From the NCBI GenBank assembly GCA_964035795.1, contig OZ038320.1, positions 358,553-422,552 of the forward strand: DNA of 64,000 bases, in the 5' to 3' direction. This stretch comes from Pterobdella sp. o SKG-2022. Taxonomy: Eukaryota; Annelida; Clitellata; Hirudinida; Piscicolidae. The number at the start of each line of letters is the position of its first letter. The stretch's first letter is position 1. Under the pieces are notes generated by a model. That model was not told where the DNA came from and made no database searches. It saw nothing but the letters and a program-made list of their open reading frames with translations. Position numbers and translations under genes: made by a program. Below, piece by piece: positions 36,198 to 49,086 of the stretch.

Positions 36198-38949
36198 AGT
36201 GTTGTAGTTGTTTTAATGTTTAAACTTTTTTTTTATTCTGTTTTTTTTTTTGAATTTAAGAAGTTTATACAAACTCGTGATATATTCGAATGCAGACTTT
36301 GTTCTATCGAGTAAAATTCTCTACCTTGAAGTTTGTGGCTTCCAATTGATGCTTCATTCAACCATGAATTATGAACATTATTAATGTTTGTGCAATATTT
36401 TTCGAATGATTTTGAACTAAATTTATATTCGATTGAATTTATTTGAAAAAAATAAAACTCTATCAAAAATTTGCCAAAAATATTTTAAATCAGTCACTCT
36501 CCGTGCATTGGAAAACAAAACTCCAGTTGAAATCTATCTATCTATCTATCTACCTATCTATCTATCTATCCATCTTTTTTTTTACCTACCTACCAATTTG
36601 TTCATCTATCTACTTCTTGAAGCTCAGAACTGTCCCCACAAGCTCAGAGGTTGAAAAATATTTTCAAGCACACACCCTTGTAAAAAACCATTCCCTGCGT
36701 CAATTTGTTCAAACATCACTAAAGCGAACCGTCACCAATGCAAATCTCACTTTTTTAAAACGACTTCATGTAGCCTCATTTAGACATCTGGTTGTTTTCA
36801 AGATTAAAATTCATGTGGTATAAGTTGTTTAAAACTTTGGTAGGATCAAACACTGCCTCCAACCCCTTGAAGGTACAAAAAATGAACGTGGAACATAATG
36901 ATAACATCAGAGAGAGTCTTATAATGATTCAGAATCAAAAAATGAACTTTAGTGAAATATTAATTTTTTTCACGTCGAGCTTGCATCATCAAAAAGCACT
37001 CTTGAGGCTTGTGACATTTCAAGGGGTCCAAGTTTGAAACAAGGACGAATATGATTTCACCCACACATAACCTTTCTCTCCTCCTCCCCCATTCTCCATC
37101 ATGAATTCTGACGTTTGTGGGTGGGAATGTTAAAGTGCGTGGCATTCCCATGTATCTCTTGGCTAACTTAGCGCGCCATCTGTGGAAGGGAAATTATTGT
37201 TAGAAACACCTCGGATTTGTTTTCTATGTAGACTGCGCATAATGTGGCCAACTTCGGAATGATCTATCAAATATTTTAAAAAATTTCTTCAAAAAAGATT
37301 TATCAAATTTTCAATTTATCCATTCGTACTTTTATGACCCCCACACGCCAAATAATCCAAACCTTACCTTCAAAAACTGATCCATCAGTTAGAAAATCGA
37401 CGATGCACAAACAAGTGCGGAAAATTTTCAAAAAATTCTCAAAAAATGCGCAAAAAATTTTCTTTGAAGCTTGCTCTTGAAAACTAATTTATTCGCGAAT
37501 TTTCCATTGGCTTTAATGATATGCCAGTCTCTGCTCAGGTATTTAATGTGAAGAACCTTGTGTTTTCACCACAGCAATGAACTTCTAATTCTCACTTGGA
37601 ATAAGATATTCCTCATTTAATATTCATCAAGTATAAATTAGTAATTGAGTCTTGCTTGAAGCAGTTTCCAATGGTCATCATCTTTAAATCCGATCCTTTC
37701 TACTCTTGCACTGGTATGTGAGGTTGATCATTGAAGTTTTAAAATCTTTCGGACTTTTGGGGGTATGTGGCTTGGTGTTTGAAGTATGAAGGTCATTTGA
37801 AATCAAAAATAACAAAACAAAATATCATCACCCTTTAAATTATTTTGGGAAAAAGTTGAATTTTGAAAAGGATAAAATAATATCAAATACTGAAAAGTCA
37901 AAAACAAGAGATTCCCATAGAAGAACTTGACTTCCAGGTCATATGGCGAGTTTAAACATTTAAATCATATGAGTTTGTGTGAACTTTATCATAAGCGTGT
38001 AACTTACAAGCTTATAAAATATATATCACCACTAAACCGAGATAAAATATTAATGAATGGCTTTATAAGGCATTTTTATGGAAACAAACAAGCACATCTG
38101 AGAACTTTTGACTTCGATTCATGACAGAATTTCAGTAGTTTTATAATAAAACTAAATTCATCGATAAGTATAGCTGTTTTGCTCTATAAATGTACTGAAA
38201 TTCCTTTATAAATTGACGTTGAAAATTTGTGAATATTATTTGTGATTAAGATGTCTCTGGAGGTTAACCCTCTAATTAAAAAATTCCTTGCCTTTGTTGA
38301 CAAAGTGTAAAATTAAAAAAAAGACTCACAGATTTAAATTTCTTCAAGAACTTAATTTAAACTAAACACAAAATATTTGTTCTTCAAGAGTTTTCGAACG
38401 GTTTCCTCGGAATTCAAAACCTTGTGATCAAGTGATTCAAGCAAATAGTGTAGTCGATGCATATTTTTAATTTGTGGCCAATCTTCAAGTTTTCATAAGA
38501 TTTATTCAATTCAAAAGTGCAACGTATTTGTAGAATGAATTATGAGATGATGAGAACCTAGAGAATATTATTAACAATGATAGAATTTGAAAATCATTGA
38601 GGAATTCTGTGTAATAGAGAACATTTTTCGGCAGCGCCAAGATTCAGTTTTAACCTTTTTCAACTCTATTTGGTGTATTAACCAGTTTATATGCGGGTAT
38701 TAAATGACTGTGGTATTAACTGATGTATAGGAGTGTATGAATGCTTTTGAGCCGAGTGATATAAATGTATAAACAAGTATGCTGGTTACGGCACGTGTAA
38801 TCTTATTTAAAGAATAGTGCAATTGACAGAAATAATAACAGTCATTATCTGCTTGATGTTTGTCAGCCATCTTGTTTGTTTAAAAATAACTCTCAAATGA
38901 GTTTTATGTGAAATATTTTTTTGAAGATTTTAGAGCTGAAACGTTGGAA
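36198..38949. other. Intergenic between SQOR and SLC26
   Basis: It holds a short TCTA/TATC microsatellite (36534-36571) and a small hairpin element (38127-38203). AATAAA at about 36448 could end the SQOR transcript. No exon is supported. Confidence 0.55.
38127..38203. mobile_element. 77-bp MITE with 11-bp terminal inverted repeats
   Basis: GAATTTCAGTA at 38127 and TACTGAAATTC at 38193-38203 are perfect inverted ends. The inner sequence TATAGCTGTTTTGCTC recurs in reverse complement at about 60280-60305. Confidence 0.65.
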
Positions 38950-40352
38950 ATGCCGAAATACAGTCCCAAATCTGCCCAATACAATGTCTACGACAATGAT
39001 GCCTTCCAAAAGACCTCGGTGGGATCTTCTGGAAGCATCTCGACCCCCTCCAAACACTTCTCCCTCACCGATGGCTCCATCCCGGAGACAATCACTAGCA
39101 CCACTGTAGAGATCAACAGACAAGCATTCACCCAAAAAGACTTTTACACGTATGCAGGGTACAACAATCCACAAAAACCCTTCAAGAGTAAAGTCAAGAA
39201 CTACCTCAAAAACAAACTCTTTTGCAGCTGCAAGAGCATCACTGACAAACTTCTCAGCTTCCTCCCTTTCATATCAATCATGAGACACTACCAGCTGTCC
39301 TTCATCTTCAGTGACGTCATCGCTGGCTTGACTGTGGGCATCATGAACATTCCCCAGGGTGGGTTGAAGTGTTTGTGTAAGAAAGGATTTTGTGTTTATG
39401 TGTGTGACAATTTAGTTTAACACTTATCTTCATTGATCAGTACACAACCCCCTTGACTTCAGGCATGGCGTACGGAATGTTGACCAACTTACCCCCCATA
39501 TACGGCCTGTACACATCTTTCTTCCCCGTCATCTTCTACTTCTTCTTCGGAACTTCAAAACACTTATCGATGGGAACATTTGCCCTGATAAGTCTGATGG
39601 TTGGAGAAGTGGTAAACAAAGCTGGTTGTGATGAGCCACGCCGAAATGATGTGAGTTTGTGAGGTTTTGTGGGAATGGTGCAAGTCATTGAATATATCAA
39701 AAATGTTTATTCGTTTAGGCTTTGTAACTGTTTGTAGCTGTAACTAATATATCCAAATATTTAAGTAAATTACCGCTTTAAACATTCTCTACATTGAAAA
39801 GTATAGCTGCTGTTGAGCTATGATAAAGTTGAACTTATCGAATTTAAAAAAAACAATGCATGTGAACAACATTTGGTCACTGAAAAATAAAAACCTGAAG
39901 AATACTACACAATTACTACACAAAGCAATATTATTGTCACGTTAGTTGCTCACTTAATGACATCTCACAACACAACCAATATAAAACATACACCACTGAG
40001 ATACAAATGTTCACCCACACCACTGAGATACAAGTGTTCAAGATGAGTTTAATGTTTATATAACTTTGAAGACATCAAATTTCAGTGACTTCGTGATCTT
40101 GATGTGAGTTTGTGTTGAAAATCCTTTCATTTAGAAAACCATACAAAAATTTTCGACCATTCGACAATATCTGAATTCATTAACTAATCTTTATGAGGTT
40201 AATAAGCAAGGTACATTGTTTATAATGATGTTGTTACGCACACATACATACATACATACATACATACATACATACATACATACATACATACATACATACA
40301 TACATACATACATACATACATACATACATACATACATACATACATACATACA

Positions 40353-40383
<31 letters not shown>

Positions 40384-43300
40384 TGTCAAAGATTGTATCG
40401 CCCCAGATACTAATCCTTCAAATAGTTATATTGCGTGTGCACGTTTTCAAATGAATTTTTGAAAAAATCTTCCGATTTGAAGTTTGAAACACCAAGAGGC
40501 ACTCAAAACAATTCTCAAAACTTTTTTTCCATAGATCGTTTGATTTTGAAAAGTCAAGTTGTGCAACTTCAGTAAGAAAAAGAGTTGCATCTATTTCTTT
40601 GAAAAAAGTTCTCGAAAATTTTTTGCTTTTATTCCAAGTTTTTTTGAGCTTCGTTCTTTGAGTCCCTCAACCACTCTCCTTTTGTGTTGAAACTTTTGCA
40701 GCCAAATTAAAAAACAAATAGTTTAAAAAATGAAAATTTTTTAAAAAGTACAAAGCTTTTTGTAGAAAAATAACCGTTTCAAATACAAAAAATATTTAGT
40801 GTCTAGTAATTTTGTTGGCTTGTTCAAATCCTTTCACCAAGTACCCACCCCACCACTCCACACCACACCACACCATACCACACCACACCCCACCACACCA
40901 CACCACACCACACCATACCACACCACACCACACCACACCACACCACACTACGCTGCACCACATCACACCACACCACACCACACCACACCACACCACACCC
41001 CACCACACCACACCACACCACATCACACCGCACCAACACTCTACAGATGAGCAACATCACAAACATCAGCACCTTGGTTCCAGCTACTACCAACGATCAA
41101 GTGCTCCGATGTCAGTTAGACTATGCCACTTCTGTCACCTTCCTTGCTGGTCTGTTCCAGGTTGGATTCGTTTATTGTTTCTTAGGAAGATAGTTGGTTA
41201 TATGACTCTGTTGGCAGAGCGTTTGATCGTTAAGATAGAATTTGGCGGTTCGAATCCCGGACTGAGAAATGATTCCGTTAAAATTCTGTTTTATAATAAT
41301 AAAACTCCATCTTGAAATATTTAATTATGAAACACTATTAAACTCAACTTCAACTGGCATACTGCTATTTAGCTCGTAAAGCCACTCCACTCGAACGTTT
41401 CAAGGTGCAAGTCATTCACAAAAGGAAGGTTGCTTTAGATAGAACTTTCTAATTGCTAAATGTTCTGAAAACTGTGCAAGATATTTTGTATAGAGTACCT
41501 TTTTAATTTATAAGTTTTGTTCTTTTCAAACAATGAACAATCAATCAGTTTTCGTTCCAAAAAGAAAAATATTTGAAGGAATAAAAATTAGTTGATTGAT
41601 TCAATAATGAAAAGCAAAGCTCTCTAGGGCAACAAAAACTATGGCAACAAAAACTATAGCAACAAAAAATATGGCAACAAAAGCTATGGCAACAGCAAAA
41701 AAAATAAAAAATGTCATCTACAAAATAGTTGAAAACATTTCAAGAGGCCATCTTGAAACACTTGTGAATGTTCCCACCAAGGTGCTGACATTAGTTATTC
41801 AGAATTAAGTCCATTCAACTTTGAGTGGACTTTGAAAATTTTGAAAACAATAATATGTATGCGATGTCTCTAAAAATGACATTTTACTTAAAATATCGCA
41901 AAGTAAAGCTAAATTTTTCTACTTTAAGAAAAATTTTGATAAAACATTTGGAAATGTCATTTAATCTTTCAAATCTTTTCAGTTGAACTTCGAGGGCACA
42001 ATTGAACTCCAAATAAAACATTTGGTCCCAAAAGCTCATTCCAGCTGCTTCTCATAACTCGTGTACTTCCAATATTAGCTGCAATCGATAAAAACAGGTG
42101 TTTGATAAATAGTTCAAAATCCATGGCTGAATGAAAAAATTCAATCGAGTCACTAAGTTTGAAAACTCACGAGATATCGAACCACTGAAAATGCTTCAGT
42201 TTCAAGAGCTCATATAGTTGAAGTTAATTCAAAATTAAAAGGACTCTTTCGAAGAAAAATAAAAGTTCATTTCTGTGACAGTGAGTTTTTATGTCGAGTC
42301 AAAAATGAAAGTTATCGGACTTCAAAATGCGCTGTTCCCAGAGTTGAACAGTTTGCCATTGTCAACCAAGTTGTCAACCAGCTTATCGAGGTCTGTTAAC
42401 AGTCTACTGTTAACCAGGTTATAACAGGGAAGCAGCTTGAATTTGCATGCGCTATCTTCGGTACTGTGCAAAATAAACTTTAATTAAAACCTTTTTACTT
42501 TTAAGTTAATTAGTTATAAATTATTCAACTATGAGGTATTTAATTATGAAATGCTTAATTATAGGCTCTTTAATTATGAATTCATGTGGTTCTGCCAGAG
42601 TTGAAATCTCGATGAAATATTCCATTTTAACTGAAAAAAATTTGGTTTTTCATAAATTTCAAACAATTTTTAAAATCCAAATTTACCATTGCACTCAAAC
42701 GACCATTTTTGGGCTTTAAAAACTCTACAGAGAGAAGATATGAATGAGAGAATGAATTCTTTAAATTAATCCCTTCCAATTAAAAATTCAAATAGTTTAA
42801 ACAAAACTAAATTTTTTTCTTTAACCAAATTAAAGTTTTTCAACCATAACATTATTTACATTAATTCTTTTGTATAGCTCAACCTGCATTGTTTGGCCAG
42901 ATTGCATACTCTAATCCTTTTCTTAACCCATCAAACCTTTTATAAACTTTTGCAAGTCTCAGAACAAACAGACGTTTAAAACAAATTAATCGAAAACAAA
43001 CTGTGCACCAAGGGGCCTTTGCGTGTTCTAAAATTTTCTTTACCATCTTTGGAGGATTTTTCCACAAAAGATTTGAATGATTTCTTAATGTTTCAAACAA
43101 ATAATTTTTGTTAAAAAATTTATAGAGGAGTTATATTGTTGTCAAATGTGTTTGACTGCAAAACAATGTTGTGAGACTCATGTATTTACGAAAGTTTCCA
43201 TAGAATCTCTCTCAACATCAACTCCACGTACAACCACTCTCTCAAGAAACTTCAAGCGGTCCAGTTTATGTCATTAGGACGCCACCATAATAGTAAAACT

Positions 43301-46300
43301 CATCATAGCAATCTTCAACCCAATAATCTAAAACTCCCATCCTCCCCACCCTTAAAAACTCCTCCACCTGCAGATAATATTTGCCATGGTGAGATTGGAC
43401 GTCTTGACCACCTACTTGTCAGGCCCCATCACACGGGCCTTGACCACAGGCGCAGCTTTTCACATTTTCACCAGCCAACTCAGGCATGTCTTCGGCTTCA
43501 CTCTGGGCAAGCACAGCGGGTTTTTGATGTTGATTAAAGTGAGGGTCGTTGTTGCTGTAGTTGTTGTTGTTGTTGAAGTAAGAGTCGTTGTATCGGTTCT
43601 ATTAACGTCATACATTCATTTTATTACTATAATAGAGTTTAGTTACATTATTTTATATTCTATAATATTATAAAGTTATATTATGTTATCAGTATGTTAT
43701 ATTTTCATTATATTATTTTCAAATTTATAGCACGACTATTATTTATTAGTTACTCCAAACTCACCTCTATGTTCTGTTTCACCAACAAACTAAGATTCAA
43801 GGTTTTTGACCAATAATTAAATTCAAATTTGAAATAAGCTTCAAAGACCTCCAATGATTGAAATCGAAGAACATTCTAGTTTATAATTATTTCTTTGTAT
43901 TTCAATATTATTTCAGTTTCGAATCTAAAGCTTAAAACACTTTTCTCTGCAGAAGTACATCACATTCTTCACCTCCATCACCAAAACAAACATCGCCTCA
44001 CTCGTCACCGCCTTAATCTGCTTCATTCTCATATATTTCAACAAAAAAGTTGTCAACCCCAGAATCAAAAAATACATCAAAATGTCTTTCCCAATAGAAC
44101 TTATTCTGGTTTGCCTTTTCATTTAGACTTAATAAATTTTAATTTAAATGATTTATGAAGTTAAAATTAAATCCAAAAAGTTTTAAAAATTCGAATTAAT
44201 TTGAGTTTATTAACCACTTCAACTCACGTGACAACTTTTAAACCTCCAGCCACACACCTTCATAAACTCACCTACTTCTCCACTCATGTGAAGCTGATAG
44301 TGTTGACTGGGCTGTCATACGCCTTCAATTTCTCAAGTCCTCAAGTCTTCAACATGACTGTGGTGGGCGCCATTCCCAGAGGGTAGGTTCAGAATGTTTC
44401 TATTGAGAGTCGTTTTGGTGCTATTTTTAGTGTGTATGTTTTTAAAAAATAGATTTTTGCATTAAAAAAAAAAAGTATTCATTTAAAAAAATTCATGAAA
44501 AGAGAATCTCACACTCTCATCACTTGAAAATTCCGGATTTTTGAAGTGTTTCTTTTTTGGAAATTTGTCTCAAACTAATTTCCCTTAAATATTTTTTGAG
44601 ATGTTAAGTTTAATTCTAAGATTTAGAGATTTCACAAAAAAATAAAACAAATGAAATGAAGCTGTGACTTGGGACAAGTGCACAAGTCACTAGTCTAATT
44701 AGCTTGGTGATGTCGCAATCAAAACGGTATTTGAGAATGCTTTTAAGGCATGCAAGTTCATTTTTAAAAGTGAAAAGCTGATTCAATTTTGTTTGAAATG
44801 CACGAAGTTCTTCGTAACGTGAATTTGCATACTCAAATACTTGGAACTTTAGAGCTTTCAATAAAATATAGAAGTGTAATAAATTTTATCTTATTAGCTA
44901 AATTAGGGCTTTCCAAACAAGCTCTCTCTTCAAATATTTTAATATTTTGTCTAAAAACTATTATATTAGCCATAATATATTAATATCATATTAAACTCTT
45001 CAAAACCAACTTTCTATCCAAACCACCCCCTTCAGATTTCCTCCCCCCAGAGTCCCCAACCTGTCCCTCCTCCGCATTGTTGCCATAGACGCCCTTGTGA
45101 TAGCAGTTGTGGCATTCGTCATCAGTTACTCCCTGGCTAAACTTTTCGCTGACATGCAGAAATACAAAATTGATTCAAATCAAGAGCTATATGCTTACGG
45201 TTTGGCCTCTTTGATCTCAAGCTTCTTCAGTTGTTTCATGCCTGCAGCCTCTCTCTCCAGAAGCAATGTGCAGTACTTCGCAGGATGCAAGACTCAGGTA
45301 GATCTATGCTTAACCCAGTGTTCTATCGCTTCTTCTTGTAGTTGTTTGTAAAAAATAATAAAAGCCCATACACTTGTGTTTTTGATTTTTTCCATTTTTG
45401 ATACCCCTAATAGTTCTAACTTTGGCACACAGCTTGCTGGCTTGGTATCGTGCCTCCTTCTCCTTGTCGTCATCCTCGCCTTGGGACCTCTCTTTTACAA
45501 CCTTCCTAATGTTCTCATTTATTTACATTGGTTTCATTTTCTATATCAACCCCGCTCGAGTAACAAGTAGAATCATACTAACCTATAAAATAGAACATTT
45601 CAACCTCTTATTAGAGGCAGTTTAGCGTATTTTCAATACTTTTTTTTTAAACTTTTAAGTCAATTTATGAAATCTTCAATGCATTTAATAGGACAACAGA
45701 AATTGTTATAATTCCGATAAGTTTAGTCTTATCATAAAACATTGGTTAATTAGACAAACTCTTCGAAAAATATAGCTATTTATTCTGTCTTAAAAAATGT
45801 CTTGAAATGCCATTAATCGAGGGGGAATTTTTGAAAAGTTAATTTCAGTTTTTACTTTTTATCAAAAGAATTATTTTTTATTTAGTGTGTATTGGCAGCC
45901 ATCATCATCGTCAACCTCGAGAACACCTTTCTCCAAGCCACTGAACTAAGCTACCTCTTCAGAGTCTCCCTTTCCGATGCGGTGAGCTTGCTCCACATTT
46001 TTGTAACATTAACCGACTTTGCAATTATATTTATAATGAGAAACAAACAATATGATTAACTAAACTAGCCTATTAACAAAAACGATTTGAATCTAACACA
46101 TAGATTAACTGAATACAAAACTTTACGTAAGTTGAACTGACATTATCAAGTATACAAACTTAAGAAAGTTTGAAATAAAGATGTTTTGACAAATTAATTT
46201 TTTATGTTGTGACGATAGTGGTGTTTAGTAGATAAAATTAGCATTCAATCATAGGTTCACATGATTTGTCCACTACCTCACACATGAACTACCCATGAAC

Positions 46301-48045
46301 CCGTTTGCAGTTTGCATGGGTGGTGACGTGTGTGATGGTCTTCCTCTCCAATGTCGACATCGGCTTGGGGGTGGGTCTAGTCGCTTCCATCCTTCCCATC
46401 ATCCTCAAGAATCAAAGGTCCCTCATCAACATCGTAATTCATAAACAGTTATATATTATTTATGTTGACAAAATTTTATCATTTCAATACGAAGTTTGGA
46501 TGGCTAAATCTTTATTTGGGAGAGAAATTGTTGTATACAATGTTCAATAATCATCATCATTTGGCATCCTTTCTCGTGCCAGGCCCAAAGTCAGGATCCT
46601 GGGCAACTTGGAAGGCACTGAGTTTTATGATGACGTCAGACATTTTGCTAAGGTGAGCTGAAGCCATAAAGATGTTTTGAAAAGCGTCGCACCATTTTGA
46701 AGCGGCGTTCAATGTCGAAGTGGTATATCATGAAAAAGTAATAAACAAATTATTGACTATTTGTTTAGTGCAAAGAGGTGGGGAAGATAAAGGTGGTGAA
46801 GATGGAAGGGTACATGTATTATGCCAACAAATCGCACTTCTCTGACATGACTGAGTTCGCAGCAGTTCTAAATCAAGAGGATATCCAAAAAGTTATTCTT
46901 GAAGCGTTTAATCATTTGAATAGTTTATAATGGTTGAATTTATAATTTATTTTGAACATGATATCGGTTAGATAATTTTAAAGTCCAGTATTCATAGTAG
47001 AATGAAAAAATAAAACAAAAAAGTAATATATAGAAGCAGTCGTGAACTAATTGAAATCATGAACTAATGCAACTTCAAACAACACAAATCCCACTCCACC
47101 AAGGTTGAAGCCATGAGCAAGAGCCAGAGAGTGATGGTGGAGGGAGAGGTGATAGATTTTCATTGACCATCTTATTCATTTTCATTGTCTTTGGAAGTTA
47201 TTGAATTGAACTTTGGCAATAATTATCAAAACAACGTGAAACGTAGGTATGCATCATAATCTAGTAAATTTGTTGTTCTCTCGACATTCAAACAAGAACC
47301 AACCAGGATCAAACACAGACCTTTTGGGGCTAAAGCCTTGTCTTTGCACTGCTTAAAAAATTTCATTCTGTGAAAGAGCTCTTTAGAGAATATATGATTT
47401 TAAATTATTTCAAGTAGTTTATAAAATAATCAAATTGAAATTCAAATAGATATTCTGTGTATGTAACTAACTCGAAATGCTTGCGACAGGGAAATTCAAA
47501 CATGGAGTTGAGCATCACAGACCTGGTGGTCGACTGCTCCATGATAACCTTCGTGGATGCTGATGGCATTGAAACCATTAATAAGGTGAGTCGTTATGAA
47601 ATTGATGTGGATTGTTGGCTGTCAGTTGCAGTTTTTAGCAGCTTTTTCAGGCTAGTGTTTAGCAGACGAATTTGGAAATCTGGTTTTTAAAAAAATAATC
47701 AGTTATCTATTATTATCAATATTATTGGTTAGGTTAAATATTTTCAAAAATGTAATAATTTCAGACGATCATCGACTACAAAAGCATAGGAGTGAGTGTG
47801 CACCTCGCAAACTGCAGTGGTATCTTTCCTTTTTGAGTCTACTTTTTATCAGTTTCAATCCTGTTGCTGTATATGAAGTGATGCAACTTTGTCCACTTAA
47901 ACAGTTTATGATATCTTTCACAGAAAACCTTAGCAAATGCCTGCGGAAAGCATGCAGTATGGAAAAGCTAACGGAGGTTGAAATGTTTGCCACCATCCAT
48001 GACGCTGTATCGTTCATTGAGTCGAGGGTTATCACCAAGTTGTGA
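38950..48045 (+). CDS. SLC26 (SulP) anion transporter with STAS domain, complete, 16 exons
   Basis: Exons: 38950-39358, 39463-39650, 41047-41160, 43374-43538, 43953-44108, 44294-44382, 45036-45297, 45433-45510, 45886-45981, 46311-46417, 46583-46652, 46769-46891, 47103-47147, 47490-47585, 47765-47819, 47924-48045. Phases agree throughout, giving about 724 residues, normal for SLC26. These carriers exchange chloride, sulfate, bicarbonate or oxalate at the plasma membrane. Seen: the sulfate-transporter signature region ([47 protein letters not shown]), [43 protein letters not shown], a conserved serine-rich [18 protein letters not shown], then a STAS domain ([56 protein letters not shown]). It resembles the SLC26A3/A5/A6 branch, but I would not pick one. 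The exon 6 acceptor (GTGAAG) and exon 12 donor (AAA|GTTATT) are weak. Confidence 0.93.
40241..40381. repeat. (CATA)n microsatellite in SLC26 intron 2
   Basis: About 35 perfect ACAT units. Confidence 0.97.
40850..41034 (+). repeat. CACCA/CACAC repeat before SLC26 exon 3
   Basis: ACCACACCACACC-type units, G nearly absent, ending about 12 bases before the acceptor CTCTACAG of exon 3 (41047). Confidence 0.93.
41190..41290 (+). mobile_element. tRNA-derived SINE-like segment in SLC26 intron 3
   Basis: An A box (TGGCAGAGCG, 41212-41221) and a consensus B box (GGTTCGAATCC, 41247-41257) are spaced as in a pol III internal promoter. The T stem does not pair well and there is no good anticodon arm, so it is not a working tRNA. 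It begins about 30 bases after the exon 3 donor. Confidence 0.45.
41632..41700. repeat. GGCAACAAAAACTAT tandem repeat
   Basis: Four to five degenerate units of about 15-16 bases in SLC26 intron 3. Confidence 0.8.
46063..46175 (+). mobile_element. Truncated hairpin element (left arm) in SLC26 intron 9
   Basis: It shares CTAGCCTATTAACAAAAACG, ATTAACTGAATA, CGTAAGTTGAACT and CATTATCAAGTATACAAACT with the fuller element at 53948-54128, but lacks the return arm. Confidence 0.75.
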
Positions 48046-48285
48046 TGAAGAGATTGATGCTTGCTTTTAAATATTATCGATTTTTTTTTCTAAAAATTGT
48101 TTTGTGATCAACATTGTAAAACGAGCAAGTCAAAAAATTCATTAAAATAGATGAAATCAAAATTTAAGGAAAACTGTAGATACATCTCCATGCAATGAGA
48201 TCAACTTTTTAAACATGCTTTGAAAACCAGAATTTAGTTTTTATTCATATCAAAAGCTGTGCTTTTTTCTAAACCCAAGTGCCCA

Positions 48286-48418
48286 ATATAACTGTGAGCT
48301 GCGGAACTTTGGCTTGAAATGGGAAGAGGCCAAAACCAGCGCCAGAGACAGTGGGAGATGGAAGAAAGTTGTTGAGGCCCTATGCTCCCTTAGGAGTCTA
48401 AAGGAATAATAAATAAAG
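48286..48418 (+). mobile_element. Short LINE 3'-end relic downstream of SLC26
   Basis: One frame reads NFGLKWEEAKTSARDSGRWK then KVVEALCSLRSLKE and TAA (48305-48409), the usual C-terminal motif of LINE reverse transcriptases (A.DR.RW...V.ALC). It is followed by an AATAATAAATAAA tail. Confidence 0.65.
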
Positions 48419-49051
48419 TGCCCGATATATCCATCTTTTAAGACTTGCTTCACTTTGCAAATTTTAAAAATTAAGAAATATTTGGATTTAGATACATGAA
48501 GTGCTTCTTACAAAATTACTTACTAATGTTTTAAGGTAATGTTCCTCTTACCGAAAATTATTTTTTTTTGAAAATAAATTATTTAAAACTCTTAATATGA
48601 CGTATAAAATCGAAAAAAGCAACCAAACTTCAGTCTGTCCCAAGGTACCTATTTGAACGTTGCTAATGTATTTATTTGAAAGCTTAGCTTTTTATAACCA
48701 AATACGAATGTTAACCATCCCTCAAGAGTTTGTAGTTCGGGTTTAAAGTTTTTTCAATGCATTAGTGTCATTAATTTGATTTGAGAAGGAGTTCCATTCA
48801 ACTCAGGTTTCAAGTGTTGATGTTATAGCATGGATAATATCAGCTGATGACGCGGTGGTTAAAGAGACTTTCGAAGTTGGAGTTTTCATTGTAACACCTA
48901 CAAGCAAGGCTTTTACACATTTGAAAGAATTTTTATCAAGTTGTGAAACTTCAACTTTTGAGAGAAAGAGTTCAAAAAGTTTAGGTTTATATATTTGAAA
49001 AGTTAAGGAAAACAAAGTTTGAAAGTCCAAAACTCATGATTCGAGAAGGGA
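48419..49051. other. Spacer before the secreted-protein pair
   Basis: No exon is supported. Sequence is AT-rich and ends at the TATA box of the 49087 gene. Confidence 0.5.
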
Positions 49052-49059
49052 TATAAAAG
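49052..49059 (+). promoter_or_regulatory. TATA box of secreted gene 1
   Basis: TATAAAAG lies 35 bases before the ATG at 49087, which implies a very short 5' UTR. The paralogous gene downstream has the same octamer. Confidence 0.6.
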
Positions 49060-49086
49060 GGCTTTTAGCAATTTAGCCTTGGAACC

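Noticed and set aside
36433..36823. Overlapping plus-strand frames with Tyr-Leu-Ser-Ile repeats
   Set aside because: Produced by the TCTA/TATC microsatellite; no splice or family support.
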